Of a DNA stretch of 64,000 bases, positions 41,226 to 50,886 are shown piece by piece. The notes beneath the pieces are model-generated. The model made no database searches. It was not told the DNA's origin and worked only from the letters and a program-made list of their open reading frames with translations. Source of the DNA: CBDCNH01 sp965219015 (GTDB lineage: Bacteria; Pseudomonadota; Alphaproteobacteria; Rhodobacterales; Rhodobacteraceae); NCBI GenBank assembly GCA_965219015.1, contig CBDCNH010000011.1, positions 372,001 through 436,000 on the forward strand. Direction: 5' to 3'. A program made the translations under genes and the position numbers. How positions within the stretch are numbered: position 1 is the first letter of the stretch; each line of letters begins with the position of its first letter.

Positions 41226-43049
41226 ATGGATCTGCTACCCGAAGCCGCCGAGCCGCATCCAAAGGCGTTGCCCGACCTCGACATCGGCCGCCGCTCGGTG
41301 CCGCTCTGGGGCCCGGTGATCCGCCCCGACGGCGTGCGCTTCCGCCTCTGGGCGCCGGGGGTGCTCGGCCTCGCGCTCCGGACGCCGGACGGCGATCTGC
41401 CGATGACCGGAGAGGACGACGGCTGGTTCGAGATCGTCACCCGTGCGGTCAGCCCCGGCGACAGCTACGGCTTCGTGCTGCCCGACGGCCGCGTGGTGCC
41501 CGACCCCGCCGCGCGCGCGCAGGCGGGCGATGTGCACGGGCTCTCGCGGCTCGTCGATCCCGATGCCTACGCCTGGCGCACCGACTGGGCCGGGCGGCCC
41601 TGGGAGACGGCCGCGATCTGCGAGATCCACGTCGGCACCTTCACGCCAGAGGGCACCTTCGCCGCGGCGGCCGAGAAGCTGGGCGCGCTCGCCGACGCGG
41701 GCTTCACCGCGGTCGAGCTGATGCCCGTGGCGCAGTTCGCCGGCGACCGCGGCTGGGGCTACGACGGGGTGCTGCCGTTCGCGCCGCATCCCGCCTACGG
41801 CACGCCCGACGAGATGAAGGCCTTCATCGACCGCGCCCACGAGACCGGGCTGATGGTGCTCCTCGACGTCGTCTACAACCACTTCGGCCCCGAGGGGAAC
41901 TATCTCGGCAGCTACGCGCCGGACTTCTTCGCGCCGGGCCGCGAGACGCCCTGGGGCATCGCCATCGCCTTCGAGACCGGCGCCGTGCGGCACTTCTTCG
42001 TCGACAACGCACTCTACTGGATCGAGGAGTTCCGCCTCGACGGGCTCAGGCTCGACGCCATCGACCACGTGCGCGACCCCTCCGACCCCGAGATCCTCGT
42101 CGACATCGCCAAGGCCGTCCGGCGCCGCGACGGCGACCATCCGGTGCATCTGACGACCGAGGACAACCGCAACATCACCTGGCTGCACCACCGCGACGAC
42201 GACGGCTCGGTGCCGCTCCACACCGCCGAGTGGAACGACGACTTCCACAACGTCGCCCACGTGATCGCGACCGGCGAGACGGAAGGCTACTACGAGGACT
42301 TCGACCTCGAGCGCTGGAGCCTCTTCGCCCGGACGCTCGCGGAGGGCTTCGCGTTCCAGGGCCAGGTCTCGCGGCACGCAGGCGCCGAGCGCGGGTTTCC
42401 GAGCACGCACCAGCCGCCCGACGCCTTTGTGGACTTCCTGCAGAACCACGACCAGATCGGCAACCGCGGCCACGGCGAGCGGCTCACCGTGCTGGCCGAG
42501 CCGCCGGTCCTGAAGGCGCTGACCGCGATCCTCCTCCTCGCGCCGCACATCCCCTTGATGTTCATGGGCGAGGACTACGGCGAGACGCGGCCGTTCCTGT
42601 TCTTCGCGGGCTTCGAGGGCGATCTCGCGCGCTCCGTCTCGGAAGGCCGCCAGCGCGAGTTCGCGGCGTTCGGCGCCTATGCCGCGGGCAACGTGCCCGA
42701 CCCCATCGCGCGCTCCACGTTCGAGGCGTCGAAGCTCGACTGGGCGTACCGCGCGAGCGCGGCGGGCCAGGCGACCCTCGCCACGACGCGCGCGCTGCTC
42801 ACGCTCCGCGCCGCCGAGATCGCGCCGCGCCTGCCCGGCACCGGCGGCCATGCGGGCCGCATCCTCTGCGCCGCGGACGGTGCCGTCGGGGTGGACTGGA
42901 AGCTCAACGGCGCCGTGCTGCGGCTGCGCGCCAACCTCCTCAACGTGCCTCTCTCGCTCCCGAGCGCCGCCGGCCGTGTGATCCACGCCACGGGCGAACT
43001 CGGCGCGCCATACTCGGCGGTCTTCTTCCTCGACGAGGAGGGCGCATGA
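41226..43049 (+). CDS. treZ: Malto-oligosyltrehalose trehalohydrolase
   Basis: Releases trehalose from maltooligosyl-trehalose produced by TreY. 607 aa GH13 enzyme with an N-terminal beta domain (GVRFRLWAPGVLGLALRTPD), EIHVGTFTPEGTF, WGYDGVLPFAPHPAYGTP, LDVVYNHFGPEGNYL, nucleophile Asp in DGLRLDAIDHV, acid Glu in TTEDNRN and LQNHDQIGNRGHG. The ATG at 41226 comes 2 nt after the glgX stop. Its stop overlaps malQ in an ATGA. Confidence 0.96.
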   Translation: MDLLPEAAEPHPKALPDLDIGRRSVPLWGPVIRPDGVRFRLWAPGVLGLALRTPDGDLPMTGEDDGWFEIVTRAVSPGDSYGFVLPDGRVVPDPAARAQAGDVHGLSRLVDPDAYAWRTDWAGRPWETAAICEIHVGTFTPEGTFAAAAEKLGALADAGFTAVELMPVAQFAGDRGWGYDGVLPFAPHPAYGTPDEMKAFIDRAHETGLMVLLDVVYNHFGPEGNYLGSYAPDFFAPGRETPWGIAIAFETGAVRHFFVDNALYWIEEFRLDGLRLDAIDHVRDPSDPEILVDIAKAVRRRDGDHPVHLTTEDNRNITWLHHRDDDGSVPLHTAEWNDDFHNVAHVIATGETEGYYEDFDLERWSLFARTLAEGFAFQGQVSRHAGAERGFPSTHQPPDAFVDFLQNHDQIGNRGHGERLTVLAEPPVLKALTAILLLAPHIPLMFMGEDYGETRPFLFFAGFEGDLARSVSEGRQREFAAFGAYAAGNVPDPIARSTFEASKLDWAYRASAAGQATLATTRALLTLRAAEIAPRLPGTGGHAGRILCAADGAVGVDWKLNGAVLRLRANLLNVPLSLPSAAGRVIHATGELGAPYSAVFFLDEEGA

Positions 43050-44920
43050 GCGACGCGCTCGACGCGGCGTGCCGCCACTACGGGATCACCAACGTCTATA
43101 CCGATGACGGCCCGCCGCGCGCGGTGCCGGAGGCGACGCGGCGGCTGATCCTCGCTGCGATGGGCCTCGACGTCGATGCCCCCCGCGACGGCCCGGACGC
43201 GCCGACGCGGCCCGCGGTCCCGGACGGCGTGCGCTGCTTCATGCCCGCAAGCCTCGAGACACATCCGGGCTGGGGGCTCTTCTGCCAGCTCTACGAGCTC
43301 CGCTCGGGCCGGAACTGGGGCATCGGCGACTTCGCCGACCTCGCCGCGATGGCCCGCATCGCGGCGGCTGCGGGCGCGGACTTCCTCGGCGTCAACCCGG
43401 TCCACGCCCTCTTTCTGGCCGACCCCGGCCGGCGCAGCCCGTTCTCGCCGTCGAACCGGCGCTTCCTCAACCCGCTCTACATCGCGGTCGATCACGTGCC
43501 GGGCCACGACGGCACCGAGCCCGAGGGCGTGGACGCGCTGCGCGCCTCCGACCTCGTGGACTACTTCGCCGTCGCCCGCGCCAAGACCGCGGCGCTGCGG
43601 ACGGCCTTCGACGGGGCGCCGTTCGGCCCCGCCCCCTACGACCGCGAAGCCTACGACGCCTTCGTCGCCGCCGAGGGCGAGCCCCTGGCGCAGCACGCGC
43701 TCTTCGAGGTCATCTCCGGCATCGAGGTCGCCGCCGGGCGCGGCGCGGGCTGGCGCGGCTGGCCGGTCGAGCTGCACGGCCCCCGTCTCGCCGCCGCGCG
43801 CGAGATCGCCGAGGCGCGGCCCGACGACGTGGCCTTCCAGGTCTGGCTGCAATGGATCGCCCGCGTACAGCTCGCCGGCGCCTGCTCGGCCGCGCGCGAT
43901 GCCGGAATGCGGATCGGGCTCTACCTCGACCTCGCGGTCGGCGAGATGCCCGACGGCTCGGCCACCTGGTCGGGCGCGTCGGCGCCGCTCGCGGGACTGT
44001 CGGTCGGCGCACCGCCCGACGTGTTCGCGACGGAAGGCCAGAACTGGGGCCTCTCCGCGCCATCGCCCACGCTCCTGCGCGCCGCGGACTACGCGCCGTT
44101 CCGCGACATGATCCGCACCCAGCTCCGCAGCGCAGGCGCGCTCCGCATCGACCACGCGATGGCGCTCTGGCAGCTTTTCCTGATCCCCGAGGGCCTGCAC
44201 CCCTCGACCGGCACGCACCTGCGCTATCCGCTCGGCGACCTCATGCGCGTGCTCGCCGAGGAGAGCCACGAGAACCGCGCGGTCATCATCGGCGAGGACC
44301 TGGGCTGGGTGCCGGACGGCTTCCGCGAGGCGATGGCGGAGGCGCGCGTGCTCGCCTACCGCATCCTCTACTTCGAGCAGCACCACGGCCGCTTCGACCC
44401 GCCCGAGCACTATCCCGCGACCGCGATGGCCTGCCTCTCGACGCACGACCTGCCGGTCCTCTCGCGCTGGTGGTCGGCCGACGACATCGCGCTCCGCCGG
44501 GCCCACGGCCTCGTCGACGAGGCCGCGTCCGACACGCAGGCCGCGGGCCGCGCCGGCGAGCGCGCGGCGATGCTCGACGCATTTCGTGCGGCGGGCGTGC
44601 TCGGGCCGGGCGACGACCCGGCCACCGACAACGCCATGCCGCTCGGCGTGCTTGCCGCGGCCTACCGCTTCATCGCCCGGACGCCCTGCCGCCTCGCCGC
44701 CGTCCGCCTCGCCGACCTCGCCGGCCCCGACGCGCCCACCAACCTGCCCGGCACGGTCTACGACTACCCGAACTGGTGCCCAAGGAGCCCGACCCCCATC
44801 GAAGACATCGCCGCCCTCCCCGCCTTCACCGAGATCACCGACATCCTTCGCGCCGAACGGCCGCGACCCGGACCCGCCGAACGGCCGCGACCCGAACCCG
44901 CCGAACGGCCGCGCGCATGA
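43046..44920 (+). CDS. malQ: 4-alpha-glucanotransferase
   Basis: Amylomaltase-type (GH77) disproportionating enzyme, 624 aa. Characteristic are YELRSGRNWGIGDFADL, VNPVHALF, SPFSPSNRRFLNPLYI, the acceptor region EGQNWGLSAPSP, catalytic Asp in ALRIDHAM, Glu in IIGEDLGWVP and STHDLPVLSRWW. It rebuilds longer chains from short maltodextrins left by GlgX/TreZ. The C-terminal tail carries three copies of AERPRP(G/E)P from a 24-nt repeat. It overlaps treZ and treY by 4 nt each. Confidence 0.95.
   Translation: MSDALDAACRHYGITNVYTDDGPPRAVPEATRRLILAAMGLDVDAPRDGPDAPTRPAVPDGVRCFMPASLETHPGWGLFCQLYELRSGRNWGIGDFADLAAMARIAAAAGADFLGVNPVHALFLADPGRRSPFSPSNRRFLNPLYIAVDHVPGHDGTEPEGVDALRASDLVDYFAVARAKTAALRTAFDGAPFGPAPYDREAYDAFVAAEGEPLAQHALFEVISGIEVAAGRGAGWRGWPVELHGPRLAAAREIAEARPDDVAFQVWLQWIARVQLAGACSAARDAGMRIGLYLDLAVGEMPDGSATWSGASAPLAGLSVGAPPDVFATEGQNWGLSAPSPTLLRAADYAPFRDMIRTQLRSAGALRIDHAMALWQLFLIPEGLHPSTGTHLRYPLGDLMRVLAEESHENRAVIIGEDLGWVPDGFREAMAEARVLAYRILYFEQHHGRFDPPEHYPATAMACLSTHDLPVLSRWWSADDIALRRAHGLVDEAASDTQAAGRAGERAAMLDAFRAAGVLGPGDDPATDNAMPLGVLAAAYRFIARTPCRLAAVRLADLAGPDAPTNLPGTVYDYPNWCPRSPTPIEDIAALPAFTEITDILRAERPRPGPAERPRPEPAERPRA
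44852..44914 (+). repeat. 24-nt tandem repeat in malQ 3' end
   Basis: Two full units (44852-44875, 44876-44899) and a partial one (44900-44914) of GCCGAACGGCCGCGACCCG plus five bases. They encode AERPRPGP, AERPRPEP and AERPR. The unit is a multiple of three, so the frame is kept. It directly precedes the treY start. Confidence 0.85.
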
Positions 44921-47256
44921 GCCCCGCGTTCTCGGCGCTCTACCGCCTGCAGTTCCGCGAAGGCATGGACTTCGCCCGCGCCGCGACGCTGGTGCCCTAC
45001 CTTCAGCGGCTCGGCATCTCGCATCTCTACGCCTCGCCGATCTTCACCGCCGCGGAGGGCTCGACGCACGGCTACGACGTGATCGACCCCGGCGAGGTGG
45101 ACCCCGTGCTCGGCGGCCGCGACGGGCTGCGCGCCCTCCGCGCCGCGCTCGACGCCGCGGGCATGGGCCTCGTGCTCGACATCGTGCCGAACCACATGGC
45201 GTTCTCGATGACGACGCCGTGGCTCCGCGACGTGCTCCGCCGCGGCACCGCGAGCCGGTACTACGGCCACTTCGACCTCGACATGGTGCAGGACCGCCTG
45301 CGCCTGCCGATGCTCGAGGGCCCGTTCGACACGATGGTCGACGAGCACGCCTTCGCCGTCGAGGACGATCCCGACGGCCCGGTGCTCGTCGCGGGCGGCG
45401 TGCGCGTGCCGCTCAACCCCGAGAGCCCGTCGCTCGATGTCGCCCGCGAGACCGGCGCCGCCGACGCCTTCCGCGAGCTCCACACCGAGCAGGCCTGGCG
45501 GCTCACCGCCTGGCGCACCGAGCGCGACGCGATCTCGCACCGGCGCTTCTTCAACGTGACCTCGCTCATCGGCATGCGCGTCGAGGAGCCGGGCGTGTTC
45601 GACGACATGCACGCGCTCCTCTTCGAGCTCGTCGACGACGGCACGCTCGACGGCATCCGCATCGACCACATCGACGGGCTCGCCGATCCCGCGGCCTACC
45701 TCGAGCGGCTCCACGCCCGCGTCGGCGACTGCCCGATCTGGGTCGAGAAGATCCTGACCGGCGACGAGGACCTGCCCCCCGAGTGGCCGGTCCTCGGCAC
45801 CACGGGCTACGTCGCCGCCAAGGCGATGGCGCAGATCCTGACCGACCCCGAAGGCGTGCCCGTGGTCGACGCCGCCTACCGCGAGGCGACCGGCCGCCTC
45901 GAGCCGTTCGCCGCCGTGCTCGCGCGCGCGAAGCGGCAGATCGTCACCGAGGATCTCGCGGCCGAGCTCGGCGCGCTGCAGGCGCTCCTCGCCCCCATCG
46001 CGGCCGCCGATCCGGTGGGCGTCGAGTTCGGCCCCGAGACGCTCCGCGTCGCCATCGTCGAGTTCATCGCCGCCTTCCCGCGCTACCGCACCTACATGAC
46101 CGCGACCGAGGTCCGCCATGAGGACAGCGACCTGATCGCTGCCGTCGCCGAGGCGGCCGTGGCCGCGATGCCCGATCCCGGTGCCGTGCCGCTCCTCGCC
46201 GAGGTGCTGACGCGCGACGATCCGGCCGCGGGCGCCCTTCGTCTGCGCTTCCAGCAGGTCACCGGGGCCGCCATCGCGAAGTCGCAGGAGGACACCGCGT
46301 TCTACCGCTACGCGCGGCTTCTCTCGGCCAACGAGGTCGGCGCCGAGCCCGACGAGCCGACGCTGACGCCCGACGCCTTCCACGCCGCGATGGCGCACCG
46401 CGCGGCGACGATGCCGCGGGCGCTGACGCTCGCCTCCTCGCACGACACCAAGCGCAGCGAGGACGCGCGGATGCGGATCGCCGCGATCACCTGGGCGCCG
46501 GAAGGCTTCTTCCGCTTCGCCGCCGCCTGCGCCGACATCGCCGCCGCGATGGCCCCGCCGCCCGACGACGAGGAGACGCCGCGCATCGACCCCGAGCTCG
46601 CATGGTACCTCGCCGGGACGCTGCTCGCGATGGACCCCGCCGGGACCGACACCGAGGAGCGGCTGATCGCGCATCTCGAAAAGGCGCTCCGCGAAGGCAA
46701 GGAGGTCACGTTCTGGACCGCGCCCAACGACGCCTACGAGGACGCCGCGCGCGCCTTTGCCCGTGCGCTCGCCGAGCGCTTCACGCCGCTGCCGGACATG
46801 CTGGCCGAGGTTTGCGGCCAGGCCGACCGGCTGTCGATGATCGAGACCGCGCTGAAGCTGACGCTGCCCGGCATCCCCGATCTCTACCAGGGCTGCGAGA
46901 TCGCCAGCTACCGGCTGACCGACCCCGACAACCGCCACGCGGTGCCGTTCGACCTGCTGGCGCAGGCGCTCGACGACGAGGCCGTGCTCGAGCGCCCGCT
47001 CGACCGCGCCAAGTTCGCGCTGACCCGGGCGCTGCTGGCGCTCCGCCGCGAGGCGCCCGACCTCTTCACCGCCGGCAGCTACGAGGCCGTCGCGGCCCCC
47101 GAGGGCACGGTCGCCTTCGCCCGGAGGCACGGCGACCGCACGCTGACGGTGGCCTTCGCGCCGAACGACGAAGCCCGCGCGGAAGCGGGTGCGGGCCGGA
47201 GCGTCTGGCCACCCGATGCCGACGCCACCGGCGCCCTCGCGATCACGTTCGGATGA
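44917..47256 (+). CDS. treY: Maltooligosyl trehalose synthase
   Basis: Converts the reducing end of maltodextrins into a trehalosyl unit. 779 aa GH13 subfamily 26 type. It shows STYR-like start SALYRLQFREGMDFARAATL, YLQRLGISHLYASPIF, STHGYDVIDPGEVDPVLGG, LDIVPNHMAF, nucleophile Asp in DGIRIDHIDGLADP, WVEKIL with the acid Glu, and SSHDTKRSEDARMR. Last gene of the operon, overlapping malQ by 4 nt. With TreZ it returns alpha-glucan to trehalose. Confidence 0.96.
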   Translation: MSPAFSALYRLQFREGMDFARAATLVPYLQRLGISHLYASPIFTAAEGSTHGYDVIDPGEVDPVLGGRDGLRALRAALDAAGMGLVLDIVPNHMAFSMTTPWLRDVLRRGTASRYYGHFDLDMVQDRLRLPMLEGPFDTMVDEHAFAVEDDPDGPVLVAGGVRVPLNPESPSLDVARETGAADAFRELHTEQAWRLTAWRTERDAISHRRFFNVTSLIGMRVEEPGVFDDMHALLFELVDDGTLDGIRIDHIDGLADPAAYLERLHARVGDCPIWVEKILTGDEDLPPEWPVLGTTGYVAAKAMAQILTDPEGVPVVDAAYREATGRLEPFAAVLARAKRQIVTEDLAAELGALQALLAPIAAADPVGVEFGPETLRVAIVEFIAAFPRYRTYMTATEVRHEDSDLIAAVAEAAVAAMPDPGAVPLLAEVLTRDDPAAGALRLRFQQVTGAAIAKSQEDTAFYRYARLLSANEVGAEPDEPTLTPDAFHAAMAHRAATMPRALTLASSHDTKRSEDARMRIAAITWAPEGFFRFAAACADIAAAMAPPPDDEETPRIDPELAWYLAGTLLAMDPAGTDTEERLIAHLEKALREGKEVTFWTAPNDAYEDAARAFARALAERFTPLPDMLAEVCGQADRLSMIETALKLTLPGIPDLYQGCEIASYRLTDPDNRHAVPFDLLAQALDDEAVLERPLDRAKFALTRALLALRREAPDLFTAGSYEAVAAPEGTVAFARRHGDRTLTVAFAPNDEARAEAGAGRSVWPPDADATGALAITFG

Positions 47257-47375
47257 TTTTGCGCCATTCCGGCAACCGTTTGCCAATCGTCATGTTCTAG
47301 TCTTGTCAGATCGGCGCCAGCACGTAGGTAGGCGCCAGGCAGATCAGCAGACGCCGAATGGCGCAGGAGACGACC

Positions 47376-47525
47376 GTGACCGATACGACCCGCGTGGCGA
47401 GTGAGACCGAGACCGAAGCCGCACCGAAGGCCCCCGAGGCGCCGAAGCCCGAAGAGCCTGTCCGAAAACGGCGCGCCGGCACCGAGCCCCGGCCCTCGAT
47501 CTTCGCCGACTGGGCGGCGCTCTAG
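47376..47525 (+). CDS. Possible small basic/acidic-rich protein
   Basis: A 49 aa ORF starting with GTG at 47376, 5 nt after a good AGGAGA. An in-frame ATG at 47358 would add six residues. It is rich in Glu, Pro and Thr (ETETEAAPKAPEAPKPEEP), then VRKRRAGTEPRPSIFADWAA. The charged, ordered C-terminal motif and its ribosome site make it plausible. I do not recognise it. It ends 5 nt before the convergent ndk end. Confidence 0.45.
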   Translation: MTDTTRVASETETEAAPKAPEAPKPEEPVRKRRAGTEPRPSIFADWAAL

Positions 47526-47529
47526 GCGC

Positions 47530-47952
47530 TCAGCCGACGATCTCGACGCCGGCGAAGAAGAACGCGATCTCCTCTGCCGCGGTTTCGGGCGCATCCGAGC
47601 CATGCACCGAGTTCTCCCCCATCGAGAGCGCGAACTCCTTGCGGATGGTGCCGTCGGCGGCGTTCGCGGGGTTCGTCGCACCCATCACGTCGCGGTTCTT
47701 CTGCACGGCGCCCTCGCCCTCGAGCACCTGCACCACGACCGGCCCGCTCGCCATGAACTCGGTGAGCTCGCCGAAGAACGGCCGGTCCTTGTGGACCGCA
47801 TAGAACGCCTGCGCCTCCGCGAGCGCGAGGTGGATGCGCTTCTGCGCCACGATGCGGAGCCCCGCCTCCTCGAACTTGGCGTTGATCTTGCCGGTGAGGT
47901 TGCGCTTGGTCGCGTCGGGTTTCAGGATCGAGAGGGTGCGTTCGGTCGCCAT
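47530..47952 (-). CDS. ndk: Nucleoside diphosphate kinase
   Basis: Balances nucleoside triphosphates by phosphotransfer through a phosphohistidine. 140 aa, standard length. It begins ATERTLSILKPDATKRNLTG, has GPVVVQVLEGEGAV, NRDVMGATNP and the active-site His117 in ENSVHGSDAPE. The ATG at 47952 follows GAGG with 6-nt spacing. Confidence 0.97.
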   Translation of the reverse strand: MATERTLSILKPDATKRNLTGKINAKFEEAGLRIVAQKRIHLALAEAQAFYAVHKDRPFFGELTEFMASGPVVVQVLEGEGAVQKNRDVMGATNPANAADGTIRKEFALSMGENSVHGSDAPETAAEEIAFFFAGVEIVG

Positions 47953-48078
47953 GACATGCCTCATACTGTCCGGGGTAGGGCACCCCGCAATGCGTCGCTT
48001 GGCTAGCATGGCGGCCAGGGCTGCGTAACCCCTGCCCCGGCGTTGACCCTGCCGCGCCGATGGGGCACTTGACCGGCC

Positions 48079-49923
48079 ATGCTCACCATTTCCGACATCA
48101 CCTATTCGGTCGACGGCCGGCGCCTGATCGACGGCGCCTCGGCGCGCATCCCGGCGGGCCACAAGGTCGGCCTCGTGGGCCGCAACGGCTCGGGCAAGAC
48201 CACGCTCTTCCGCCTCATCCGCCGCGAGCTCGTCCTCGAGGGCGGCGAGATCTCCCTGCCCTCGCGCGCGCGCATCGGCGGCGTGGCGCAGGAGGTGCCG
48301 TCCTCGGCGACCTCGCTCATCGACACCGTGCTCGCCGCCGACACCGAGCGCGCATCGCTCCTCGCCGAGGCCGAGACCGCGACCGACGCGCACCGCATCG
48401 CCGAGGTGCAGACCCGCCTCGCCGACATCGACGCCTGGTCCGCCGAGGCGCGCGCGTCCTCGATCCTGAAGGGCCTCGGCTTCGACGCCGCGGCCCAGCA
48501 GAAGCCCTGCTCGGACTTCTCGGGCGGCTGGCGGATGCGCGTGGCGCTCGCGGGCGTGCTCTTCGCCGAGCCGGACCTCCTCCTCCTCGACGAGCCGACG
48601 AACTACCTCGACCTCGAAGGCGCGCTCTGGCTCGAGGCCTATCTCGCGAAGTACCCCCATACCGTCATCATCATCAGCCACGACCGCGGGCTCCTGAACC
48701 GCGCCGTGCAGGCGATCCTGCACCTCGAGAACAAAAAGCTCACGTTCTACCAGGGCCCCTACGACCAGTTTGCGCGCCAGCGCGCCGAGCACGCCGCGCT
48801 CCAGGCCTCGGAGGCGAAGAAGGTCGACGCGCGGCGGGCGCACCTGCAGGCCTTCGTGGACCGCTTCAAGGCCAAGGCCTCGAAGGCCAAGCAGGCGCAG
48901 AGCCGCGTCAAGATGCTGGAAAAGCTGACGCCGATCGCGACGCCGGAGGAGAGCCGCACGCGGGTGTTCACCTTCCCCGCCCCCGAGGAGCTGTCGCCGC
49001 CGATCGTCAACCTCGAGGACGCGGCGGTCGGCTACGGCGGACCGATGGTGCTGCGCCACCTCGGGCTCCGCATCGACCAGGACGACCGCATCGCCCTTCT
49101 GGGGCGCAACGGCGAGGGCAAGTCCACGCTGTCGAAGCTCCTCGCCGGCAAGCTCGACGCTGGCGCCGGCCGGGTACTTCGCGCGACGAAGCTCCGCATC
49201 GGCTACTTCGCGCAGCACCAGGTGGACGAGCTGCGTCTCGAGGAGACGCCGCTCCAGCACCTCGCGCGCGAGCGCCCCGCCGAGGGCCAGCCGCGGCTCC
49301 GCGCCCGGCTTGCGGGCTTCGGGCTCGGCGCCGACCAGGCCGACACCGAGGTGGCACGGCTCTCGGGCGGGCAGAAGGCGCGGCTGTCGCTGCTCCTCGC
49401 CACGATCCACGCGCCGCATCTCCTCATCCTCGACGAGCCGACGAACCACCTCGACATCGAGAGCCGCGAGGCGCTCGTCGAGGCGCTCACCGACTATTCG
49501 GGCGCGGTGATCCTCGTCAGCCACGACATGCACCTCCTCGGGCTCGTCGCCGACCGGCTCTGGCTCGTGAAGGACGGCGCCGTGGCACCCTACGACGACG
49601 ATCTCGAGGCCTACCGGCGGATGCTCCTCGCGGGCGACGACAAGCCCGAGAAGCCGAAGGCCCGCGCGCCGAAGCGGGCGAGCCGCGACGACATCGTCGT
49701 GCTCCGTACCGACGTGCGGCGCTGCGAGGAACGCATCGCGAAGCTCAACGAGATGCGCGACCGGCTGGCGAAGAAGCTCGCCGACCCCGGCCTCTACGAG
49801 CCCGGCATGGGCAGCCAGGCCGAGACCTGGCAGAAGAAGTACGCGGAAGTGATGGACGGCCTCGACCGCGCCGAGGCGCTCTGGATGGGCGCGCTCGAGA
49901 AGCTCGAGGGCGCCGAGGCCTAG
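48079..49923 (+). CDS. ABC-F family ATPase
   Basis: Soluble protein with two ABC domains and no membrane segments, 614 aa, a ribosome-associated translation factor family. Domain 1 has GRNGSGKTT (about 35-43), SGGWRMR and DEPTNYLD. A charged linker (about 230-290) rich in Lys/Ala/Gln follows. Domain 2 has GRNGEGKST, SGGQKAR and DEPTNHLD. A C-terminal coiled-coil extension (about 520-614) resembles Uup/YheS types. It overlaps the convergent NmrA-like gene by 4 nt. Confidence 0.95.
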   Translation: MLTISDITYSVDGRRLIDGASARIPAGHKVGLVGRNGSGKTTLFRLIRRELVLEGGEISLPSRARIGGVAQEVPSSATSLIDTVLAADTERASLLAEAETATDAHRIAEVQTRLADIDAWSAEARASSILKGLGFDAAAQQKPCSDFSGGWRMRVALAGVLFAEPDLLLLDEPTNYLDLEGALWLEAYLAKYPHTVIIISHDRGLLNRAVQAILHLENKKLTFYQGPYDQFARQRAEHAALQASEAKKVDARRAHLQAFVDRFKAKASKAKQAQSRVKMLEKLTPIATPEESRTRVFTFPAPEELSPPIVNLEDAAVGYGGPMVLRHLGLRIDQDDRIALLGRNGEGKSTLSKLLAGKLDAGAGRVLRATKLRIGYFAQHQVDELRLEETPLQHLARERPAEGQPRLRARLAGFGLGADQADTEVARLSGGQKARLSLLLATIHAPHLLILDEPTNHLDIESREALVEALTDYSGAVILVSHDMHLLGLVADRLWLVKDGAVAPYDDDLEAYRRMLLAGDDKPEKPKARAPKRASRDDIVVLRTDVRRCEERIAKLNEMRDRLAKKLADPGLYEPGMGSQAETWQKKYAEVMDGLDRAEALWMGALEKLEGAEA

Positions 49924-50780
49924 AGCGACGCCGCGAGCACGTCGCGGAACGGTGTCGGACGGCGGCCGAGGAGGCGTTCGAGCGCCGGGTCGAGCATCGC
50001 GAACTCGCCGCCGCGGGCCGCCTCGTAGAGCCCCAGAGCGATGCCGATCACCGGTTCGGGAAGGCCCCGCGCCGTCATCCGCGCGCGCGCGGTCGCGTCG
50101 GAGATGACCGTGCGCGTGACCGGCGCGCCGCGGAGATCGCAGGCGACCGCGGCCATGTCCTCAAGGTCGAGCGCCTCGGAGGCGGTCAGCGGCGGCGTCG
50201 GGCCGTCAAAGCGGCCGGGTCTCGCGAGGATCGCGGCGGCCGCCTCGGCGAGGTCGGCATGCGCGGTCCAGGCGACCTTGCCGTCGGCGGGCGCCTCGAT
50301 CGCGCCGGTCTCGCGCCAGTCGCGCATCAGCGCGATGCCCGACGAGGCGTAGAACCCGTTGCGGAGCGCGGTCCAGGCCATGCCCGCGTCCGCCAGCATC
50401 GCCTCGGTCGCGGCGTGGTCGAGCATCGGCGGAAAGGCCGAGCGCGGGCTCGCCGCCATCTGGCTCGTGTAGACGATGCGCTGCACCCCCGCGGCCCGCG
50501 CCGCCGCGATGGCGTCGCGGTGCTGCGCGCGCGCATCGCCGCCGCGCGACGCCACGTTGGACGAGACCATGAGCACCTGCGCCGCCCCTTCGAACGCATC
50601 CGCGAGGCTCGGCGGATCGGCGAAGTCGCCGCGCCGGACCCGGACGCCCAGGGCCGCGAGGTCGGCGACGCGGCCGGGGTCGCGGACGCTGGCACCGATC
50701 TCCGTGGCAGGCATCCGCGTGGCGAGCGCCTCGACGATGGCATGGCCGAGCTGGCCCGAGGCTCCGGTGACGACGATCAT
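49920..50780 (-). CDS. NmrA-like NAD(P)-binding protein
   Basis: Atypical short-chain dehydrogenase of 286 aa, similar to NmrA / quinone oxidoreductase QorB-type proteins. It has a nucleotide-binding loop VTGASGQLGHAIV (residues 4-16), RRGDFADPPSLADAFEGA, YTSQMAASP and TALRNGFYASS. The ATG at 50780 gives MIVVTGASG. The frame extends upstream to 50843 without similarity. Divergent from a TetR gene with 106 nt between, a common regulator-target arrangement. Confidence 0.88.
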   Translation of the reverse strand: MIVVTGASGQLGHAIVEALATRMPATEIGASVRDPGRVADLAALGVRVRRGDFADPPSLADAFEGAAQVLMVSSNVASRGGDARAQHRDAIAAARAAGVQRIVYTSQMAASPRSAFPPMLDHAATEAMLADAGMAWTALRNGFYASSGIALMRDWRETGAIEAPADGKVAWTAHADLAEAAAAILARPGRFDGPTPPLTASEALDLEDMAAVACDLRGAPVTRTVISDATARARMTARGLPEPVIGIALGLYEAARGGEFAMLDPALERLLGRRPTPFRDVLAASL

Positions 50781-50835
50781 GGCGGCATTCCCTGTTAACG
50801 ATGATATGGAATATGCATTAGCACCGAAAATCCCC

Positions 50836-50864
50836 GATAACAAGGTTCTGCTAGCAGTGTTATC
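50836..50864 (+). promoter_or_regulatory. Candidate operator between NmrA-like and TetR genes
   Basis: GATAACA (50836-50842) and TGTTATC (50858-50864) form a perfect inverted repeat with 15 nt between, inside which CTGCTAGCAG is a second palindrome. The gap is locally AT-rich. It lies 22 nt before the TetR start and about 55 nt before the divergent gene, so it could control both. Confidence 0.5.
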
Positions 50865-50886
50865 CGCGGTGCGCTAAGGTCCGCGG

